The notes under the pieces: generated by a model
What the model saw: the letters and a program-made list of their open reading frames with translations, nothing else
The model's database searches: none
Told to the model about the DNA's origin: nothing
Assembly (NCBI RefSeq): GCF_003990185.1
Contig: NZ_RZHF01000004.1
Location: 1-64,000 of the forward strand
Length of the DNA: 64,000 nt
Reading direction: 5' to 3'
Source: Vreelandella nanhaiensis
Lineage (GTDB): Bacteria; Pseudomonadota; Gammaproteobacteria; Pseudomonadales; Halomonadaceae
Part shown: positions 26,744 through 37,104 of the stretch, piece by piece
How positions within the stretch are numbered: the first letter of the stretch is position 1
Layout: every line of letters starts with the position of its first letter
Translations under genes and position numbers: made by a program

Positions 26744-27535
26744 ATGGCTAATGCATTGTCACCGTTACGACCCTCTTCCCACTGGACGGGATGGGGCCAG
26801 TGGCTCGCGCTGATCACCATGACGGTAGATCATCTTACCCGCTACGTACTCCCTTGGGATTTGAGCTGGGCAGGCTCTTCCATCGGCCGAATTGCCTTTC
26901 CGTTATTTGCCGCCATGGTGGCCTGGCATGGGCTGTTCAATACACGTAATCCACTGCGCTATTCACGGCGCATTCTCATCATTGGCCTAGTGGCACAAGT
27001 ACCTTACATGCTGATGCCGCGGGCCTCCGACGCACTGATTCTTAACGTCTGCTTTACTCTGGCCAGCGGCTTGGCCTTGGGCACGCTGGTTCGCCAAGGC
27101 TGGCAGCATTACCAGCGAGAAACGCTGGGGTTTGGCTGGCTTCTGCTAGGAGCGGCGGTGGGAGTCACGCTTTGGTACCTGCTGGGTTTCTGGGTAGAGT
27201 ACGGCCACAACGGCCTGCTGCTAATTCCGCTATTCATGTTTGCCATGCACGCGCTCAGCCAGTCGGACACGCATTTTCAGGCGCGTTTGTGGGCAGGGCT
27301 TGCCGCATTCCCGGTACTTTGGATCGCCGGGCAGATGAACGCCTCGGATATGGCCAAATCGTTTACCGTGGGTACTTGTGTCCTGGTGCTGATACTCGCC
27401 GCAGGCGCAGCTCGCCGCATCCCTGCTGTGCAACTTGCCATGCCACGCAGGCTCTGGCTTGCCTGGTATCCCGGACATTTCGCATTAATCGCCCTGTGGC
27501 TACTGGTTAGCGGCCGGGTTGCCTTGGGCTGGTAG
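26744..27535 (+). CDS. TraX family protein
   Basis: A 263-residue polytopic membrane protein of the TraX family. The first segment holds ITMTVDHLTRY and the next has GRIAFPLFAAMVAWH, both family hallmarks, followed by about seven further hydrophobic segments. F-plasmid TraX acetylates pilin, but most chromosomal members have no known substrate and there are no conjugation genes nearby, so a pilin role is not implied. GGGAGG lies four bases before the ATG. It ends in a bidirectional terminator shared with purK. Confidence 0.85.
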   Translation: MANALSPLRPSSHWTGWGQWLALITMTVDHLTRYVLPWDLSWAGSSIGRIAFPLFAAMVAWHGLFNTRNPLRYSRRILIIGLVAQVPYMLMPRASDALILNVCFTLASGLALGTLVRQGWQHYQRETLGFGWLLLGAAVGVTLWYLLGFWVEYGHNGLLLIPLFMFAMHALSQSDTHFQARLWAGLAAFPVLWIAGQMNASDMAKSFTVGTCVLVLILAAGAARRIPAVQLAMPRRLWLAWYPGHFALIALWLLVSGRVALGW

Positions 27536-27552
27536 GTTTCAAGCGTGCCTAT

Positions 27553-27587
27553 AAAACAAAAAAGCCGCCTCACATAGAGGCGGCTTT
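27553..27587. terminator. Bidirectional terminator between traX and purK
   Basis: A ten-base-pair stem (AAAGCCGCCT at 27561-27570 with 27578-27587) encloses a seven-base loop, with an A-rich run to the left and T to the right. It serves both converging genes. Confidence 0.92.
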
Positions 27588-27591
27588 TGCA

Positions 27592-28713
27592 TTACAGCGT
27601 GTTGGTAAAACTCCACTCGACCGGTGGGGCATCCGGCAGCAGCGCCTGACAGGCACGGACTTTTTCCAGCAGCTCCGTATGGGTAGCCGCCACCACGTTA
27701 ACGTGGGCCAGCTTGCGCCCTGCCCGCTCGGCTTTGTCGTAACGGTGCAGGTGCGTATTGGCAAGCGCCAGCATGGCCGCGTTGTCACCTTCCCGGCCGA
27801 TCACGTTGACCATGCAGGTGGGCGCAATAGCCTGGGTGCTGCCCAGCGGCAGCCCCTGAACGGCCCGCAGGTGGTTCTCAAACTGGCTGGTCACCGCGCC
27901 ATCCATTGTCCAGTGGCCAGAATTATGCACCCGTGGCGCCATTTCATTAGCGAGCAGGCTGCCATCGCGAGTCTGGAACAGCTCAAGAGCCAACACGCCC
28001 ACGTAATCCAGCTCATCCAACAAGGTGCGAATATACGTATCGGCGGTTTGTTGCATCTGAACGTCCAGGTCCGGCAAGGGCGCGACCGAGTAACGCAGAA
28101 TACCGTCCACGTGCTGGTTTTCCGCCATGGGGTAGAAAACCACCTCGCCGTCGCGGCCGCGTACAGCAATCATCGATACTTCACGAACAAAATCGACAAA
28201 CGCTTCAACGACCAGCTGCGCATGACCAATACTTTGCCAAGCTGCGGCCGCCTCTTCAGGCGCCTTTAATACCGCCTGGCCTTTACCGTCGTAACCTTCA
28301 GTGACGGATTTCGCCACCACCGGGCAGCCAAGCTCACGGGCAGCGGCTTCAAGCTGCTCGGCGCTTTCTACTACACGGTACGCCGGGGTGGGGATATTCA
28401 AGCGATCAAACAGGGCCTTCTCTTCAACCCGGTTCTGGCATACCTCAATCGCCCGGCTGCTGGGGTAAACTGGCTTGTGCTTTTCGATCTCCTGCACAAG
28501 CGTCACCGGCAGATGCTCGAACTCATAGGTCACGACATCGACCTTGGCGAGAAACTCGGCCAAGTGCTGATTATCCGGATCGACAATAACCTCACCAACA
28601 CCCGCGCTGGGGCTGCCCGTGGTATCTAGGAAGGTAAACCGGTTGCCCAGCGGATAACCCGCCAGCGCCAGCATGCGGCCTAGCTGGCCCGCGCCTAAAA
28701 CGCCAATGTTCAT
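27592..28713 (-). CDS. purK: 5-(carboxyamino)imidazole ribonucleotide synthase
   Basis: A 373-residue ATP-grasp enzyme that carboxylates aminoimidazole ribonucleotide with bicarbonate and ATP in purine synthesis. The N-terminal GVLGAGQLGRMLALAG motif, the ATP-grasp KSVTEGYDGKGQ and the EMAPRVHNSGHWT active-site block are intact. AAGGAG lies seven bases before the ATG. It follows purE by 11 bases and the two form the purEK operon on the minus strand. Confidence 0.96.
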   Translation of the reverse strand: MNIGVLGAGQLGRMLALAGYPLGNRFTFLDTTGSPSAGVGEVIVDPDNQHLAEFLAKVDVVTYEFEHLPVTLVQEIEKHKPVYPSSRAIEVCQNRVEEKALFDRLNIPTPAYRVVESAEQLEAAARELGCPVVAKSVTEGYDGKGQAVLKAPEEAAAAWQSIGHAQLVVEAFVDFVREVSMIAVRGRDGEVVFYPMAENQHVDGILRYSVAPLPDLDVQMQQTADTYIRTLLDELDYVGVLALELFQTRDGSLLANEMAPRVHNSGHWTMDGAVTSQFENHLRAVQGLPLGSTQAIAPTCMVNVIGREGDNAAMLALANTHLHRYDKAERAGRKLAHVNVVAATHTELLEKVRACQALLPDAPPVEWSFTNTL

Positions 28714-28724
28714 CTGGTGTCTCC

Positions 28725-29240
28725 TTATTCTGCATCCGGCGCAGGGCGCGGGTCCGGGTTATCCAGTACCAGTTGGGTCTGTTCGGTACGAAAGGCTTCG
28801 ACGGCATCGCGCACGGCGCTGTCTTGCAAGCCAACAATCTGCGCGGCGAGAAGACCCGCATTGGTAGCACCGGCCTTGCCAATCGCCAGCGTACCGACCG
28901 CAATGCCACCTGGCATCTGGGCGATAGACAGCAACGAATCAAGACCTTTCAGCGCCTTGGACTCAACCGGCACACCCAGCACGGGCAGCGGCGTTTGCGA
29001 TGCCACCATGCCCGGCAGGTGGGCTGCGCCCCCGGCACCTGCCACAATCACCTGCAGGCCACGTTCAGCAGCACTTTTTGCATAGTCAAACAGCAAGTCG
29101 GGCGTTCGGTGGGCGGAAACCACGCGCGTTTCATAGGCAACGCCCAAACGCTCCAGCATCGTCACCGCATGCTCCATCACCGGCCAATCAGATTTGGACC
29201 CCATGATGACGCCCACTTTGGGTGCGCTATTCGACGACAT
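28725..29240 (-). CDS. purE: 5-(carboxyamino)imidazole ribonucleotide mutase
   Basis: A 171-residue class I PurE that moves the carboxylate of N5-CAIR to carbon 4. GSKSDWPVM at the N-terminus binds the substrate phosphate and SAHRTPD carries the catalytic histidine; [11 protein letters not shown] is also conserved. GGGGAG precedes the ATG. It is the first gene of purEK. The upstream 210 bases are shared with a divergent small HTH gene. Confidence 0.96.
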   Translation of the reverse strand: MSSNSAPKVGVIMGSKSDWPVMEHAVTMLERLGVAYETRVVSAHRTPDLLFDYAKSAAERGLQVIVAGAGGAAHLPGMVASQTPLPVLGVPVESKALKGLDSLLSIAQMPGGIAVGTLAIGKAGATNAGLLAAQIVGLQDSAVRDAVEAFRTEQTQLVLDNPDPRPAPDAE

Positions 29241-29450
29241 GCCATTTCTCCCCGGCCACTGGCCTTATAAAATGATAAAAGTGCCGCACGCCGACAGAGG
29301 CTGTGCACATAAAAATAAGGCGAATAGTTTACCAGAGCTGGGGCGCAAACGGGTGTTCGCAAATGTCGTGAAATTTTCATCAAATTAAATATTGAAAAGC
29401 ACCTGTGTTGGCGGCATTGTGTACATGTCATTTCAGACCTATGGAGTCAC

Positions 29451-29723
29451 ATGAGTACGGCATACTCAACTGCTCGCGCAGAAACGCTGGATCCTCCGCG
29501 AAGCAGCCCTGACCTCGATGTCAGGGACCTAGAAAAACGCACGCGTCTGATGCGCATCATTACGCGTTTGATTGCAGTTTCAGATCTTGGAAGCCGGGAA
29601 ATCGCCCGCCAGGCAGGGCTCCCAGTGCAAAAGGTAAGCGACCTGCTCGCCGGCCGGCTTGAGCACCTGGATATTGATGAACTCAATGTCCTGCGTCGAA
29701 CACTAGAATTGGAGGCGCCATAG
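29451..29723 (+). CDS. Small helix-turn-helix protein (XRE-like)
   Basis: A 90-residue protein whose middle and end (residues about 30-85) resemble an XRE-type helix-turn-helix: GSREIARQAGLPVQKVSDLLAGR fits helices two and three. The first 25 residues look disordered. Its binding sites and role are not known. No toxin gene lies beside it, so there is no support for an antitoxin role. GGAG lies four bases before the ATG. A strong terminator follows. It is divergent from purEK. Confidence 0.75.
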   Translation: MSTAYSTARAETLDPPRSSPDLDVRDLEKRTRLMRIITRLIAVSDLGSREIARQAGLPVQKVSDLLAGRLEHLDIDELNVLRRTLELEAP

Positions 29724-29750
29724 CAGCAGCCCTCCTTTGACCCAATCGAC

Positions 29751-29778
29751 AAACGCCTCGCAAATGCGAGGCGTTTTT
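29751..29778. terminator. Rho-independent terminator after the small HTH gene
   Basis: An 11-base-pair perfect stem (AAACGCCTCGC with its complement) with the loop AAAT ends in a T run on the plus strand and an A run upstream, so it can act in both directions. The small gene on the minus strand ends 27 bases to the right. Confidence 0.95.
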
Positions 29779-29804
29779 AATTGCATCAATTAGCAGGCAG
29801 CCAT

Positions 29805-29984
29805 CTAGTCTTCCCGCTGCTCGAACTCTTCCGCAGCCTGAATCGCTTCTTTCTCAGAAGTATGTTCAGAAACCACAACCTCATTTTCCGGCTGGGATAC
29901 ATCCACCACTTGCCAGCCAGTAATAGTCTCTTTCAGGTCGCTGACATCAAACACAGGATCGATACGGGCTTGTCTGGTAGACAT
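29805..29984 (-). CDS. Small hypothetical protein, paralogue of the 47.3 kb protein
   Basis: A 59-residue acidic protein that starts at an ATG (CAT at 29982-29984), with TGAGGAG six bases upstream, and ends at a TAG. It is short enough to be missed by length filters. The core GWQVVDVSQPENEVVVSEH followed by SEKEAIQAAEEFE aligns without gaps to the 83-residue protein at 47326-47577, with 14 of 32 aligned residues identical. The pattern W-x-V-x-D-V ... S-x-H ... EAI-x-AA looks like a small beta-alpha fold similar to DUF2188 proteins, but this is only by eye. No function is known. Confidence 0.75.
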   Translation of the reverse strand: MSTRQARIDPVFDVSDLKETITGWQVVDVSQPENEVVVSEHTSEKEAIQAAEEFEQRED

Positions 29985-30120
29985 TCTACTCTCCTCAGGT
30001 TTACGATAATTGGCGTATTACCAGCGTAGAAGACAAAACCATCAAGGGAAAAGGTACTGGGCCGCTTTTGATTAATGGCAAAGTCAGGTGTAAACGTTCG
30101 GCCCGAAGAATCCCCCTTAC

Positions 30121-31317
30121 CTATAGCGTCGATATAAACAGACCGCCGAACGCAACCATTACAACTACCGCCCAGGCGGGAAGTTTCCACACTGTCAGCA
30201 GCAAAAAGCCTGTTAGCGCCAGGGCAAATTCATAAGGCCCTATCACGGCGCTCGTCCATACCGGCTGATAAAGCGCCGCCCCCAGAATTCCTACCACCGC
30301 TGCATTGGCGCCGCGCATTAGCGCCTGAGCACTGTCCCACTGACGAAAGCGGTTCCAAAATGGCAGCACACCCACCAAGAGTAAAAACCCAGGTACAAAG
30401 ATTGCCAGCAGGGCCAATAACGCCCCGGCCAGGCCATTAATACCCGGCACGAGCGCCCCTAAATAAGCCGCAAAGGTAAACAGCGGCCCTGGTATTGCCT
30501 GCGCCGCCCCGTAGCCGGTTAAAAACGCATCCGGCGTTACCCAGCCTGACTGCACCACTTCGGCTTCCAGCAAAGGCAGTACCACATGCCCACCGCCAAA
30601 TACCAGCGCCCCTGAGCGGTAAAACGCGTCGATAAGATCCAGCCAAATAGCGCTTCCCGCCAACAGCGGCAGTATAATCAGCAGCCCCGCAAAGAGACCC
30701 AGCGCTATGACGCCTACAAAACGCGACACTCCAAAGTGAAGCGCCGCGTTTTGTGAAGCAGCAGCGGCTTCGCGACACATCACCAAACCCACCAGGCCAC
30801 CGAGCACAATGGCACTTACCTGACCAAGCGGTCCACTTACCCCTACTACCGTCAACACGGCCAGCAGCGCAATACCTGCGCGGGTTTTATCGGGGCACAG
30901 GTTACGCGCCATGCCCCACACCGCGTGAGCCACAATGGCTACCGCAGCTACTTTCAAGCCGTGAATAATGCCACTGGCAAGCGGGCCATCCAGCAGCGCT
31001 GCCCCAAGTGCAAACAGCAGCAGCACAAGCGCCGAAGGCAGTGTGAAGGCAAGCCATGCAGCCCCCGCCCCCCAGGGCCCTGCGCGCAGTAGCCCTATGG
31101 CAAAGCCCACCTGGCTGCTCGCCGGGCCGGGTAAAAACTGACAGAGTGCGACCAAATCCGCATAGGCAGTCTCAGAAAGCCAGCGACGGCGCTCTACAAA
31201 TTCGGTACGAAAATAGCCCAGATGCGCCACAGGCCCGCCAAAGGAAGTCAAACCGAGCAACAAGAAAACTCTGAAGACTTCGCCGATATGGGCACGGGCG
31301 GCCATTTGTTGCGTCAT
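30121..31317 (-). CDS. chrA: Chromate transporter family protein (ChrA)
   Basis: A 398-residue CHR-family membrane protein with two homologous halves. The first carries GLTSFGGPVAHLGYFR and the second GALVFGGGHVVLPLLE, the tandem signature of long-chain ChrA proteins, which export chromate or a related oxyanion. About ten membrane segments are visible. The ATG at 31317 has AAGGA nine bases before it. The upstream ATG at 31368 lacks one and would add unrelated residues. No chrB regulator lies nearby, so chromate resistance is not assured. Confidence 0.9.
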   Translation of the reverse strand: MTQQMAARAHIGEVFRVFLLLGLTSFGGPVAHLGYFRTEFVERRRWLSETAYADLVALCQFLPGPASSQVGFAIGLLRAGPWGAGAAWLAFTLPSALVLLLFALGAALLDGPLASGIIHGLKVAAVAIVAHAVWGMARNLCPDKTRAGIALLAVLTVVGVSGPLGQVSAIVLGGLVGLVMCREAAAASQNAALHFGVSRFVGVIALGLFAGLLIILPLLAGSAIWLDLIDAFYRSGALVFGGGHVVLPLLEAEVVQSGWVTPDAFLTGYGAAQAIPGPLFTFAAYLGALVPGINGLAGALLALLAIFVPGFLLLVGVLPFWNRFRQWDSAQALMRGANAAVVGILGAALYQPVWTSAVIGPYEFALALTGFLLLTVWKLPAWAVVVMVAFGGLFISTL

Positions 31318-31602
31318 GGCACCGGTTCCTTGAAAGAAAAGGCCAAGCATAAACGTCACGTTTGACACGGTGATGACAATGAATGAATAAAAGAAACAAC
31401 GCTAAGACTGAGTGATGCACAATCCGTAGCGCGTGGTAACGTTTTGCGAGGCACGAGCAAATAAGGCACCCGCGGGAGGCGGCGCTAAGCCACCTTGGCC
31501 GTACCACCAAACCCAACCCCGGCAGCGTCCCGCGGGTGCGCTGGCGCTTATCACGCGCTACGTAATAGCGCTTGCCCCGGCCCCGTGAACGAGGGGCAGT
31601 CC

Positions 31603-33288
31603 TTATTCGCTTTGGTCGGTGACCGCGCCGGTGCTAGCCGAGCTTACCAGCCTTGCATACTTGGCTAGCACACCGCGGGTATAGCGCGGTTCTGGCCGCT
31701 GCCAGGCTGCCTTACGGCGCATTAATTCGTCGTCAGCCACATGCATCTCGATGGTATCCGCCTCGGCATCAATGGTGATGCGGTCACCATTTTCCACCAG
31801 CGCCAGCGGGCCGCCTTCAAACGCCTCTGGCGATACGTGGCCCACCACAAAACCGTGGCTGCCGCCGGAGAAGCGTCCATCGGTAATCAGCGCGACGTCA
31901 TTGCCCAGGCCGCGCCCCATGATCGCGGAGGTGGGCGTGAGCATTTCGCGCATGCCGGGGCCGCCTTTGGGGCCTTCATAGCGAATCACTACTACATCGC
32001 CTGCCACCACGGTGCCGTCGTTAATGCGCGCTTGGGCTTCTTCTTCAGAGCCGAACACCCGCGCCGTACCTGAAAAGCGTACGCCCTCTTTGCCGGAAAT
32101 TTTAGCCACCGCACCTTCCGGCGCCAGGTTGCCGTACAGAATCCGCAGATGGCTTTCGGCTTTAATCGGCTTATCCAGCGGCGCGATGATTTGCTGGTCG
32201 TCAGGGTAAGGTGCAACGTCCGCCAGGTTTTCCGCCAGCGTATTGCCGGTCACCGTTAAGCAGTCGCCATGCAAAAGACCTGCGGCTAACAGGTTCTTCA
32301 TCAGTGGCTGAATACCGCCCAGGGCAACAAGCTCACTCATCATGTAGTGGCCGCTAGGACGAAGATCCGCCACTACCGGCACTCGCTTACCGATTTCAGT
32401 AAAGTCGGCAAGCGTCAGCTCAACACCGATAGTGCGCGCCATGCCGATAAGGTGCAGTACCGCGTTGGTAGAGCCGCCCAGGGCAATCACTACGGTAATC
32501 GCGTTCTCAAACGCCTTGCGGGTCATGATGTCCGAAGGCTTGATATCCCGGGCCAGCAGTTCAAGCACCGCCTCGCCCGCGGCTTTACAGTCGTCGCGCT
32601 TTTCCTGGGAAATCGCGTTTTGTGCTGAGCTGCCCGGCAGGCTTATGCCTAGTGCTTCGATAGCTGATGCCATGGTGTTGGCAGTGTACATACCACCACA
32701 GGAGCCGGGGCCGGGAATCGCGGTTTCCTCAATCTGCTTGAGTTCGATCAAGTCCATATCACCCCGCGAGTGGGCACCCATGGCCTCAAACACCGAGACG
32801 ATATCGGTATGCCCCTTGCCCGGCATAATCGTGCCGCCATACACAAACACGCTGGGGCGATTCAAGCGCGCCAGCCCCATCACACAGCCCGGCATGTTCT
32901 TATCACAACCGCCAATGGCCACCAGGCCATCAAAGCCTTCGCAGCCCGCCACAGTCTCGATAGAATCCGCGATGACCTCCCGCGAGACGAGCGAGTACTT
33001 CATGCCTTCAGTTCCGTTGGCAATGCCGTCAGAAATGGTGATGGTATTGAAAATAACGCCTTTACCACCCGCGGCATCGGCGCCATCACGGGCTTGTTCA
33101 GCAAGCTCACCGATATGGCTGTTACACGGCGTCACCATGCTCCAGGTAGAGGCCACGCCCACCTGGGGCTTTTTGAAATCAGCGTCGTTAAATCCTACCG
33201 CGCGCAGCATGGCGCGACTGGCGGCTTTACCCACGCCATCAACCACCGGGGCGGAATGGCGGCGAGTATGGTTCGGTGTATCGGTCAT
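31603..33288 (-). CDS. ilvD: Dihydroxy-acid dehydratase
   Basis: A 561-residue IlvD that dehydrates dihydroxy acids in the valine, leucine and isoleucine pathway. The three cluster cysteines lie in [18 protein letters not shown] and [13 protein letters not shown]. The length fits the shorter IlvD type, often found in Proteobacteria alongside the 610-residue form. The start at 33288 follows AAGAGAG; the longer frame from 33345 has no good site. It is divergent from recC with about 160 bases between. Confidence 0.95.
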   Translation of the reverse strand: MTDTPNHTRRHSAPVVDGVGKAASRAMLRAVGFNDADFKKPQVGVASTWSMVTPCNSHIGELAEQARDGADAAGGKGVIFNTITISDGIANGTEGMKYSLVSREVIADSIETVAGCEGFDGLVAIGGCDKNMPGCVMGLARLNRPSVFVYGGTIMPGKGHTDIVSVFEAMGAHSRGDMDLIELKQIEETAIPGPGSCGGMYTANTMASAIEALGISLPGSSAQNAISQEKRDDCKAAGEAVLELLARDIKPSDIMTRKAFENAITVVIALGGSTNAVLHLIGMARTIGVELTLADFTEIGKRVPVVADLRPSGHYMMSELVALGGIQPLMKNLLAAGLLHGDCLTVTGNTLAENLADVAPYPDDQQIIAPLDKPIKAESHLRILYGNLAPEGAVAKISGKEGVRFSGTARVFGSEEEAQARINDGTVVAGDVVVIRYEGPKGGPGMREMLTPTSAIMGRGLGNDVALITDGRFSGGSHGFVVGHVSPEAFEGGPLALVENGDRITIDAEADTIEMHVADDELMRRKAAWQRPEPRYTRGVLAKYARLVSSASTGAVTDQSE

Positions 33289-33445
33289 GGGGCACTCTCT
33301 TGCGTTATTCACGGTGTAAACACAGCTTGAGGTGTTATTCATCATCCCGCAATACGTTTAACTTATGGCACCATAGTACTTGTCTTAAGTACTGTGTCTT
33401 AAGCACTGTGTCTTATCGCTACTCCCGTGAAGGAAATACCGCCGC

Positions 33446-36400
33446 ATGTCGCCACCCTCCCTGCTTGCCAATACATCGTCCCTTACGCCGGGTTTTATGG
33501 TGGTTCATGCCAACCGCCTGGAAGACCTGCGCGGGCTGGCGGTGGAGTGGATGCGCCTTCACCCGTTAGGCCCGCTTGAGAACGAGACAATTCTGGTACA
33601 GAGCAACGGCATCGGGCAGTGGCTAAAACTGGCCTTGGCGGAAGACCCAGCGCAAGGCGGGGCTGGCATCGCGGCGGCGCTGAACGTTACGCTACCCGCA
33701 CGCTTTTTATGGCAGGCCTACCGCACAGTGTTAACGCATTTCACCGGCGACGCCCAGGCGGTGCCTGAAACCTCGCCGTTTGATAAGTCGCGTTTGGTAT
33801 GGCGCCTGCTGCGTTTACTGCCCAGCCTGGCTGAGAAGCCCGCCTTTGCCCCGTTGGCCCGGTTTCTGGAAACCGACCGCGACCAGCGCAAGCATTATCA
33901 GTTGGCCGAGCGCTTGGCAGACTTGTTCGATCAGTACCAGGTGTACCGCGCCGACTGGCTTGAGGCCTGGGCACGGGGTGAGGACGTGCTGATCACCGCC
34001 CGCGGCGAAGCGCGCCCGTTGGATGAACACCAGCGCTGGCAGCCGGAGCTATGGCGTGCCCTACGCGACGACGTTTCCGTCACCCAGGGCGAGGCCGGCC
34101 TTAACAGCAGCCGCGCTCAGGTGCATAGCCGCTTTTTACAGGTCGCCGAACAGCTAAAAGGCCAGGGCTGCCCGCCGGGCTTACCCCGTCGGCTGATTAT
34201 TTTTGGTATCTCATCGTTGCCCCAGCAAACGCTGGAAGCCCTGGCGGCGCTTTCGCGCTGCTGCCAGATCGTGCTGTGCGTGCATAACCCCTGTCAGTTT
34301 TACTGGGCGGACATCATCGAACACAAAGATTTGCTGCGCGCCAACCGCTACCGCCAGCAGCGCAAAACGGGCATGCCCGAAGCGCTGGACGTACTCGGCG
34401 ATGGCGATGTGGACAGCGCCCTGCACCTGCATGCCCAGCCGCTCTTGGCGGCTTGGGGCAAGCAGGGGCGCGACTACCTGCGCCTGCTGGATGAGCACGA
34501 CGATGCAGGCAACTATCAGACCCTGTTTGAGCAGCAGGCGCTGCGTATTGATATGTTCGAGCCGTTCAGCACACCGGAACACAGCTGCCTGCTCAGCCAG
34601 CTGCAAGATGATATCCGCGAGCTGCGCCCGGTGGCCGAAACTCAGTCCACTTGGCCTGCGGTTGATGTCACCCAAGACGACTCGATTGTGTTTCATATCG
34701 CCCATGGCCCCCAGCGCGAAGTGGAGATTCTTCACGACCAGCTGTTGGCCGCGTTCAGCGCCGACCCTGAACTACGCCCGCGGGATATCATCGTCATGGT
34801 GCCGGACATTGACCGCTACGCGCCGCATATTGAAGCGGTGTTTGGCCAGTATCGCTCAAGCTACCGCACCGCTGGCCGCGACGACCCGCGCTATATTCCC
34901 TATACGCTTTCAGACCAGGCCAGCCGCCACCGTCTGCCGCTGATGATTGCGCTTGAAAAGCTATTGCGCCTGCCGGAACTGCGCCTTTCGGTGAGTGACC
35001 TGCTTGACCTCTTGGATGTGCCCGCCCTGCGCGCCCGCTTCGGCATTGAAGAGCGCGATTTACCCACGCTGAACCGCTGGATTGAAGGTGCGGGCATCCG
35101 CTGGGGGCTAAACGCCCAGCAGCGCACCCAACTTGATTTACCCCAGGGCTTGAGCCAGAACACCTGGGCATTTGGCCTGCGCCGCTTGCTGTTGGGCTAC
35201 ACCGTGGGCATAGCCGATGCATGGCAGGGGATTGAACCGTTTGACGACATCGGCGGACTTGAAGCCTCGCTTGCCGGGCCCCTGGCAACGCTGCTTGAGA
35301 AGCTGGAAACCACCTGGGAGGTTTTCTGTAAGCCTACTACCGCAGCCAACTGGGTTATCCGGCTGCGCGAGCTGCTGGAAACCTTCTTTCTTACCGATGA
35401 CGCCGAAGAAAGCGTGATGCTGACCCGGCTTGAAGGCGCGCTTCAGCAGTTATTCGACAGCACCGAAGAGGCTGAGCTTAACGATGATTTGCCGTTGTCC
35501 ATGGTGCGCGAACACTGGCTCTCGCAAATTGATGAGCACAGCCTTTCCCAGCGCTTTCTGGCCGGGGCGATCAACTTCGCCACGTTAATGCCCATGCGTG
35601 CGATACCATTCAAGCGGGTGTGCCTGCTGGGCATGAACGATGGCGAATACCCACGCTCCCAGCCGCCGCTGGATTTCGACCTGATGGGCAGCGACTACCG
35701 CCCCGGCGACCGCTCCCGCCGGGAAGATGACCGCTACCTGTTTCTAGAAGCGCTGCTTTCCGCGCGCCAGCAGCTCTATATTAGCTGGGTGGGCCGCAGC
35801 CAGATCGACAACAATCCCATGCCCCCTTCGGTGCTGGTCGGCCAACTGCGTGACCACCTGGCTGCGGGCTGGATAAGCCAACACCAGGATCAAGAGCCGC
35901 TCATTGACGCGCTCACCACCGAGCACCCGCTGCAGCCATTCAGCCACCGCTATTTTGCCGCGGGCGCCAGCTCGTCATCGCAGGCACGGCTGTTTACCTA
36001 TGCCCATGAGTGGCACGCGCTGCACGCCCCACAAGAGAGTGTTGATGAAAAACCAAGCGTTCTGCCCGCCTTTGAGCAGGAAATTCCGCTTACCCTGGCC
36101 CAGCTAGGCAGCTTTCTGCGCGAACCGGCCAAGGCGTTCTTTAATACCCGCCTGGGGGTTTATTTTGAGCAGGAGGTTCTTACCCAACTGGACGTTGAGC
36201 CGTTCGTGCTTAACGGCCTGCAGCACTGGCAGCTGCAGGACCAGCTGATTGCCGCCCAGCGACGCGCGGTGGATAATGGCGAGCCCCGCGAAGAGGCCAT
36301 GTATGCCGCGCTTGAGCGCATCAAGGGCCAAGGCGTGCTTGCTGTAGGCGCCTTTGGCGAGCGCATGCGTGAATCGCTGGCCGAACCCATGCAGGCACTA

Positions 36401-37054
36401 TTTGATGATTACCAGGATGCGCTTGCTGAATGGCCCTACCCGGAGGAAGCGCCTCAGGCGGTCACGTTTAGCGCCCATGCGCTTTCGATTAACGACTGGA
36501 TTAACGAACTTCGCGTGGATGAGGACGGCAACCGCTGCCGCCTGCTGCTGGTCAGCAACAGCTTGATCAGCCAGGGACGCGGCCGTGGGCAGTACCGCTG
36601 GCAACATCTATTGCGACCCTGGGTGGCCCACCTGGCCGCCAACGCGGCATCGCCCATGACCACACAGCTTCTTTCCAAGGCAGGTCATGTGCGTTTTGCG
36701 CCGTTAGACGCGGAGGCCGCACAGGGTCACCTAAAAGCTATTTTGCAGTGCTGGCAGGATGGCATGGCAGCGCCCCTGCCGCTGGCGCCACAAGCGGCAT
36801 TTGCCTGGTTGAGCAAAGAGGGCAATCAGGAAAGCACGCCCGAGAGCGACGCCTTCAGCGCAGCGGCAAACGCTTATGAAGGTGGCCGTTTTCAGACCGG
36901 TGAAGTGGCGCAAAGCGCCTACCTCGCCCGCCAATGGCCCAGCTTTGAGTCGCTATTTAACGCACGTACCGGCGAATCTACCGGCCAGGGCCACACCTTC
37001 GCCTCACTGGCAGAAGCGCTTTACGCGCCCCTATATCGCGCAGTGAAAGAATAG
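33446..37054 (+). CDS. recC: Exodeoxyribonuclease V gamma chain (RecC)
   Basis: A 1202-residue RecC, the Chi-scanning subunit of the RecBCD helicase-nuclease that repairs double-strand breaks. The N-terminal HANRLEDLRGLAVEW and ESI-type line (ETILVQSNGIGQWLKLAL) are typical, and the middle has the RVCLLGMNDGEYPR block of the inactive helicase fold. Length is slightly above E. coli RecC (1122). The last six codons plus stop are repeated in tandem after the gene. recB and recD follow, but with pncB inverted between recC and recB. Confidence 0.95.
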   Translation: MSPPSLLANTSSLTPGFMVVHANRLEDLRGLAVEWMRLHPLGPLENETILVQSNGIGQWLKLALAEDPAQGGAGIAAALNVTLPARFLWQAYRTVLTHFTGDAQAVPETSPFDKSRLVWRLLRLLPSLAEKPAFAPLARFLETDRDQRKHYQLAERLADLFDQYQVYRADWLEAWARGEDVLITARGEARPLDEHQRWQPELWRALRDDVSVTQGEAGLNSSRAQVHSRFLQVAEQLKGQGCPPGLPRRLIIFGISSLPQQTLEALAALSRCCQIVLCVHNPCQFYWADIIEHKDLLRANRYRQQRKTGMPEALDVLGDGDVDSALHLHAQPLLAAWGKQGRDYLRLLDEHDDAGNYQTLFEQQALRIDMFEPFSTPEHSCLLSQLQDDIRELRPVAETQSTWPAVDVTQDDSIVFHIAHGPQREVEILHDQLLAAFSADPELRPRDIIVMVPDIDRYAPHIEAVFGQYRSSYRTAGRDDPRYIPYTLSDQASRHRLPLMIALEKLLRLPELRLSVSDLLDLLDVPALRARFGIEERDLPTLNRWIEGAGIRWGLNAQQRTQLDLPQGLSQNTWAFGLRRLLLGYTVGIADAWQGIEPFDDIGGLEASLAGPLATLLEKLETTWEVFCKPTTAANWVIRLRELLETFFLTDDAEESVMLTRLEGALQQLFDSTEEAELNDDLPLSMVREHWLSQIDEHSLSQRFLAGAINFATLMPMRAIPFKRVCLLGMNDGEYPRSQPPLDFDLMGSDYRPGDRSRREDDRYLFLEALLSARQQLYISWVGRSQIDNNPMPPSVLVGQLRDHLAAGWISQHQDQEPLIDALTTEHPLQPFSHRYFAAGASSSSQARLFTYAHEWHALHAPQESVDEKPSVLPAFEQEIPLTLAQLGSFLREPAKAFFNTRLGVYFEQEVLTQLDVEPFVLNGLQHWQLQDQLIAAQRRAVDNGEPREEAMYAALERIKGQGVLAVGAFGERMRESLAEPMQALFDDYQDALAEWPYPEEAPQAVTFSAHALSINDWINELRVDEDGNRCRLLLVSNSLISQGRGRGQYRWQHLLRPWVAHLAANAASPMTTQLLSKAGHVRFAPLDAEAAQGHLKAILQCWQDGMAAPLPLAPQAAFAWLSKEGNQESTPESDAFSAAANAYEGGRFQTGEVAQSAYLARQWPSFESLFNARTGESTGQGHTFASLAEALYAPLYRAVKE

Positions 37055-37099
37055 TACCGCGCGGTGAAAGAATAGTACCGCTCGGTAAAGGAATAGCGG
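37037..37099 (+). repeat. Three-copy 21-base tandem repeat at the recC end
   Basis: Three contiguous 21-base units (37037-37057, 37058-37078, 37079-37099) carry the recC stop codon and the codons before it. In the recC frame they read RAVKE-stop, then Y-RAVKE-stop, then Y-RSVKE-stop. Only the first is translated as part of recC. Confidence 0.9.
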
Positions 37100-37104
37100 T
37101 CCGC

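Noticed and set aside
26744..27535. Conjugation gene cluster because of TraX
   Set aside because: No other transfer gene is present and chromosomal TraX proteins are common.
29341..29365. PurR operator upstream of purE
   Set aside because: GCGCAAACG gives one half-site but the second half is displaced, so the 16-base palindrome is not met.
29451..29723. Antitoxin of a toxin-antitoxin pair
   Set aside because: No toxin-like ORF lies next to it; a terminator follows directly.
32432..33319. 295-codon open frame opposite ilvD
   Set aside because: It lies wholly inside ilvD on the other strand, has no family motifs and is explained by GC-rich codon bias.
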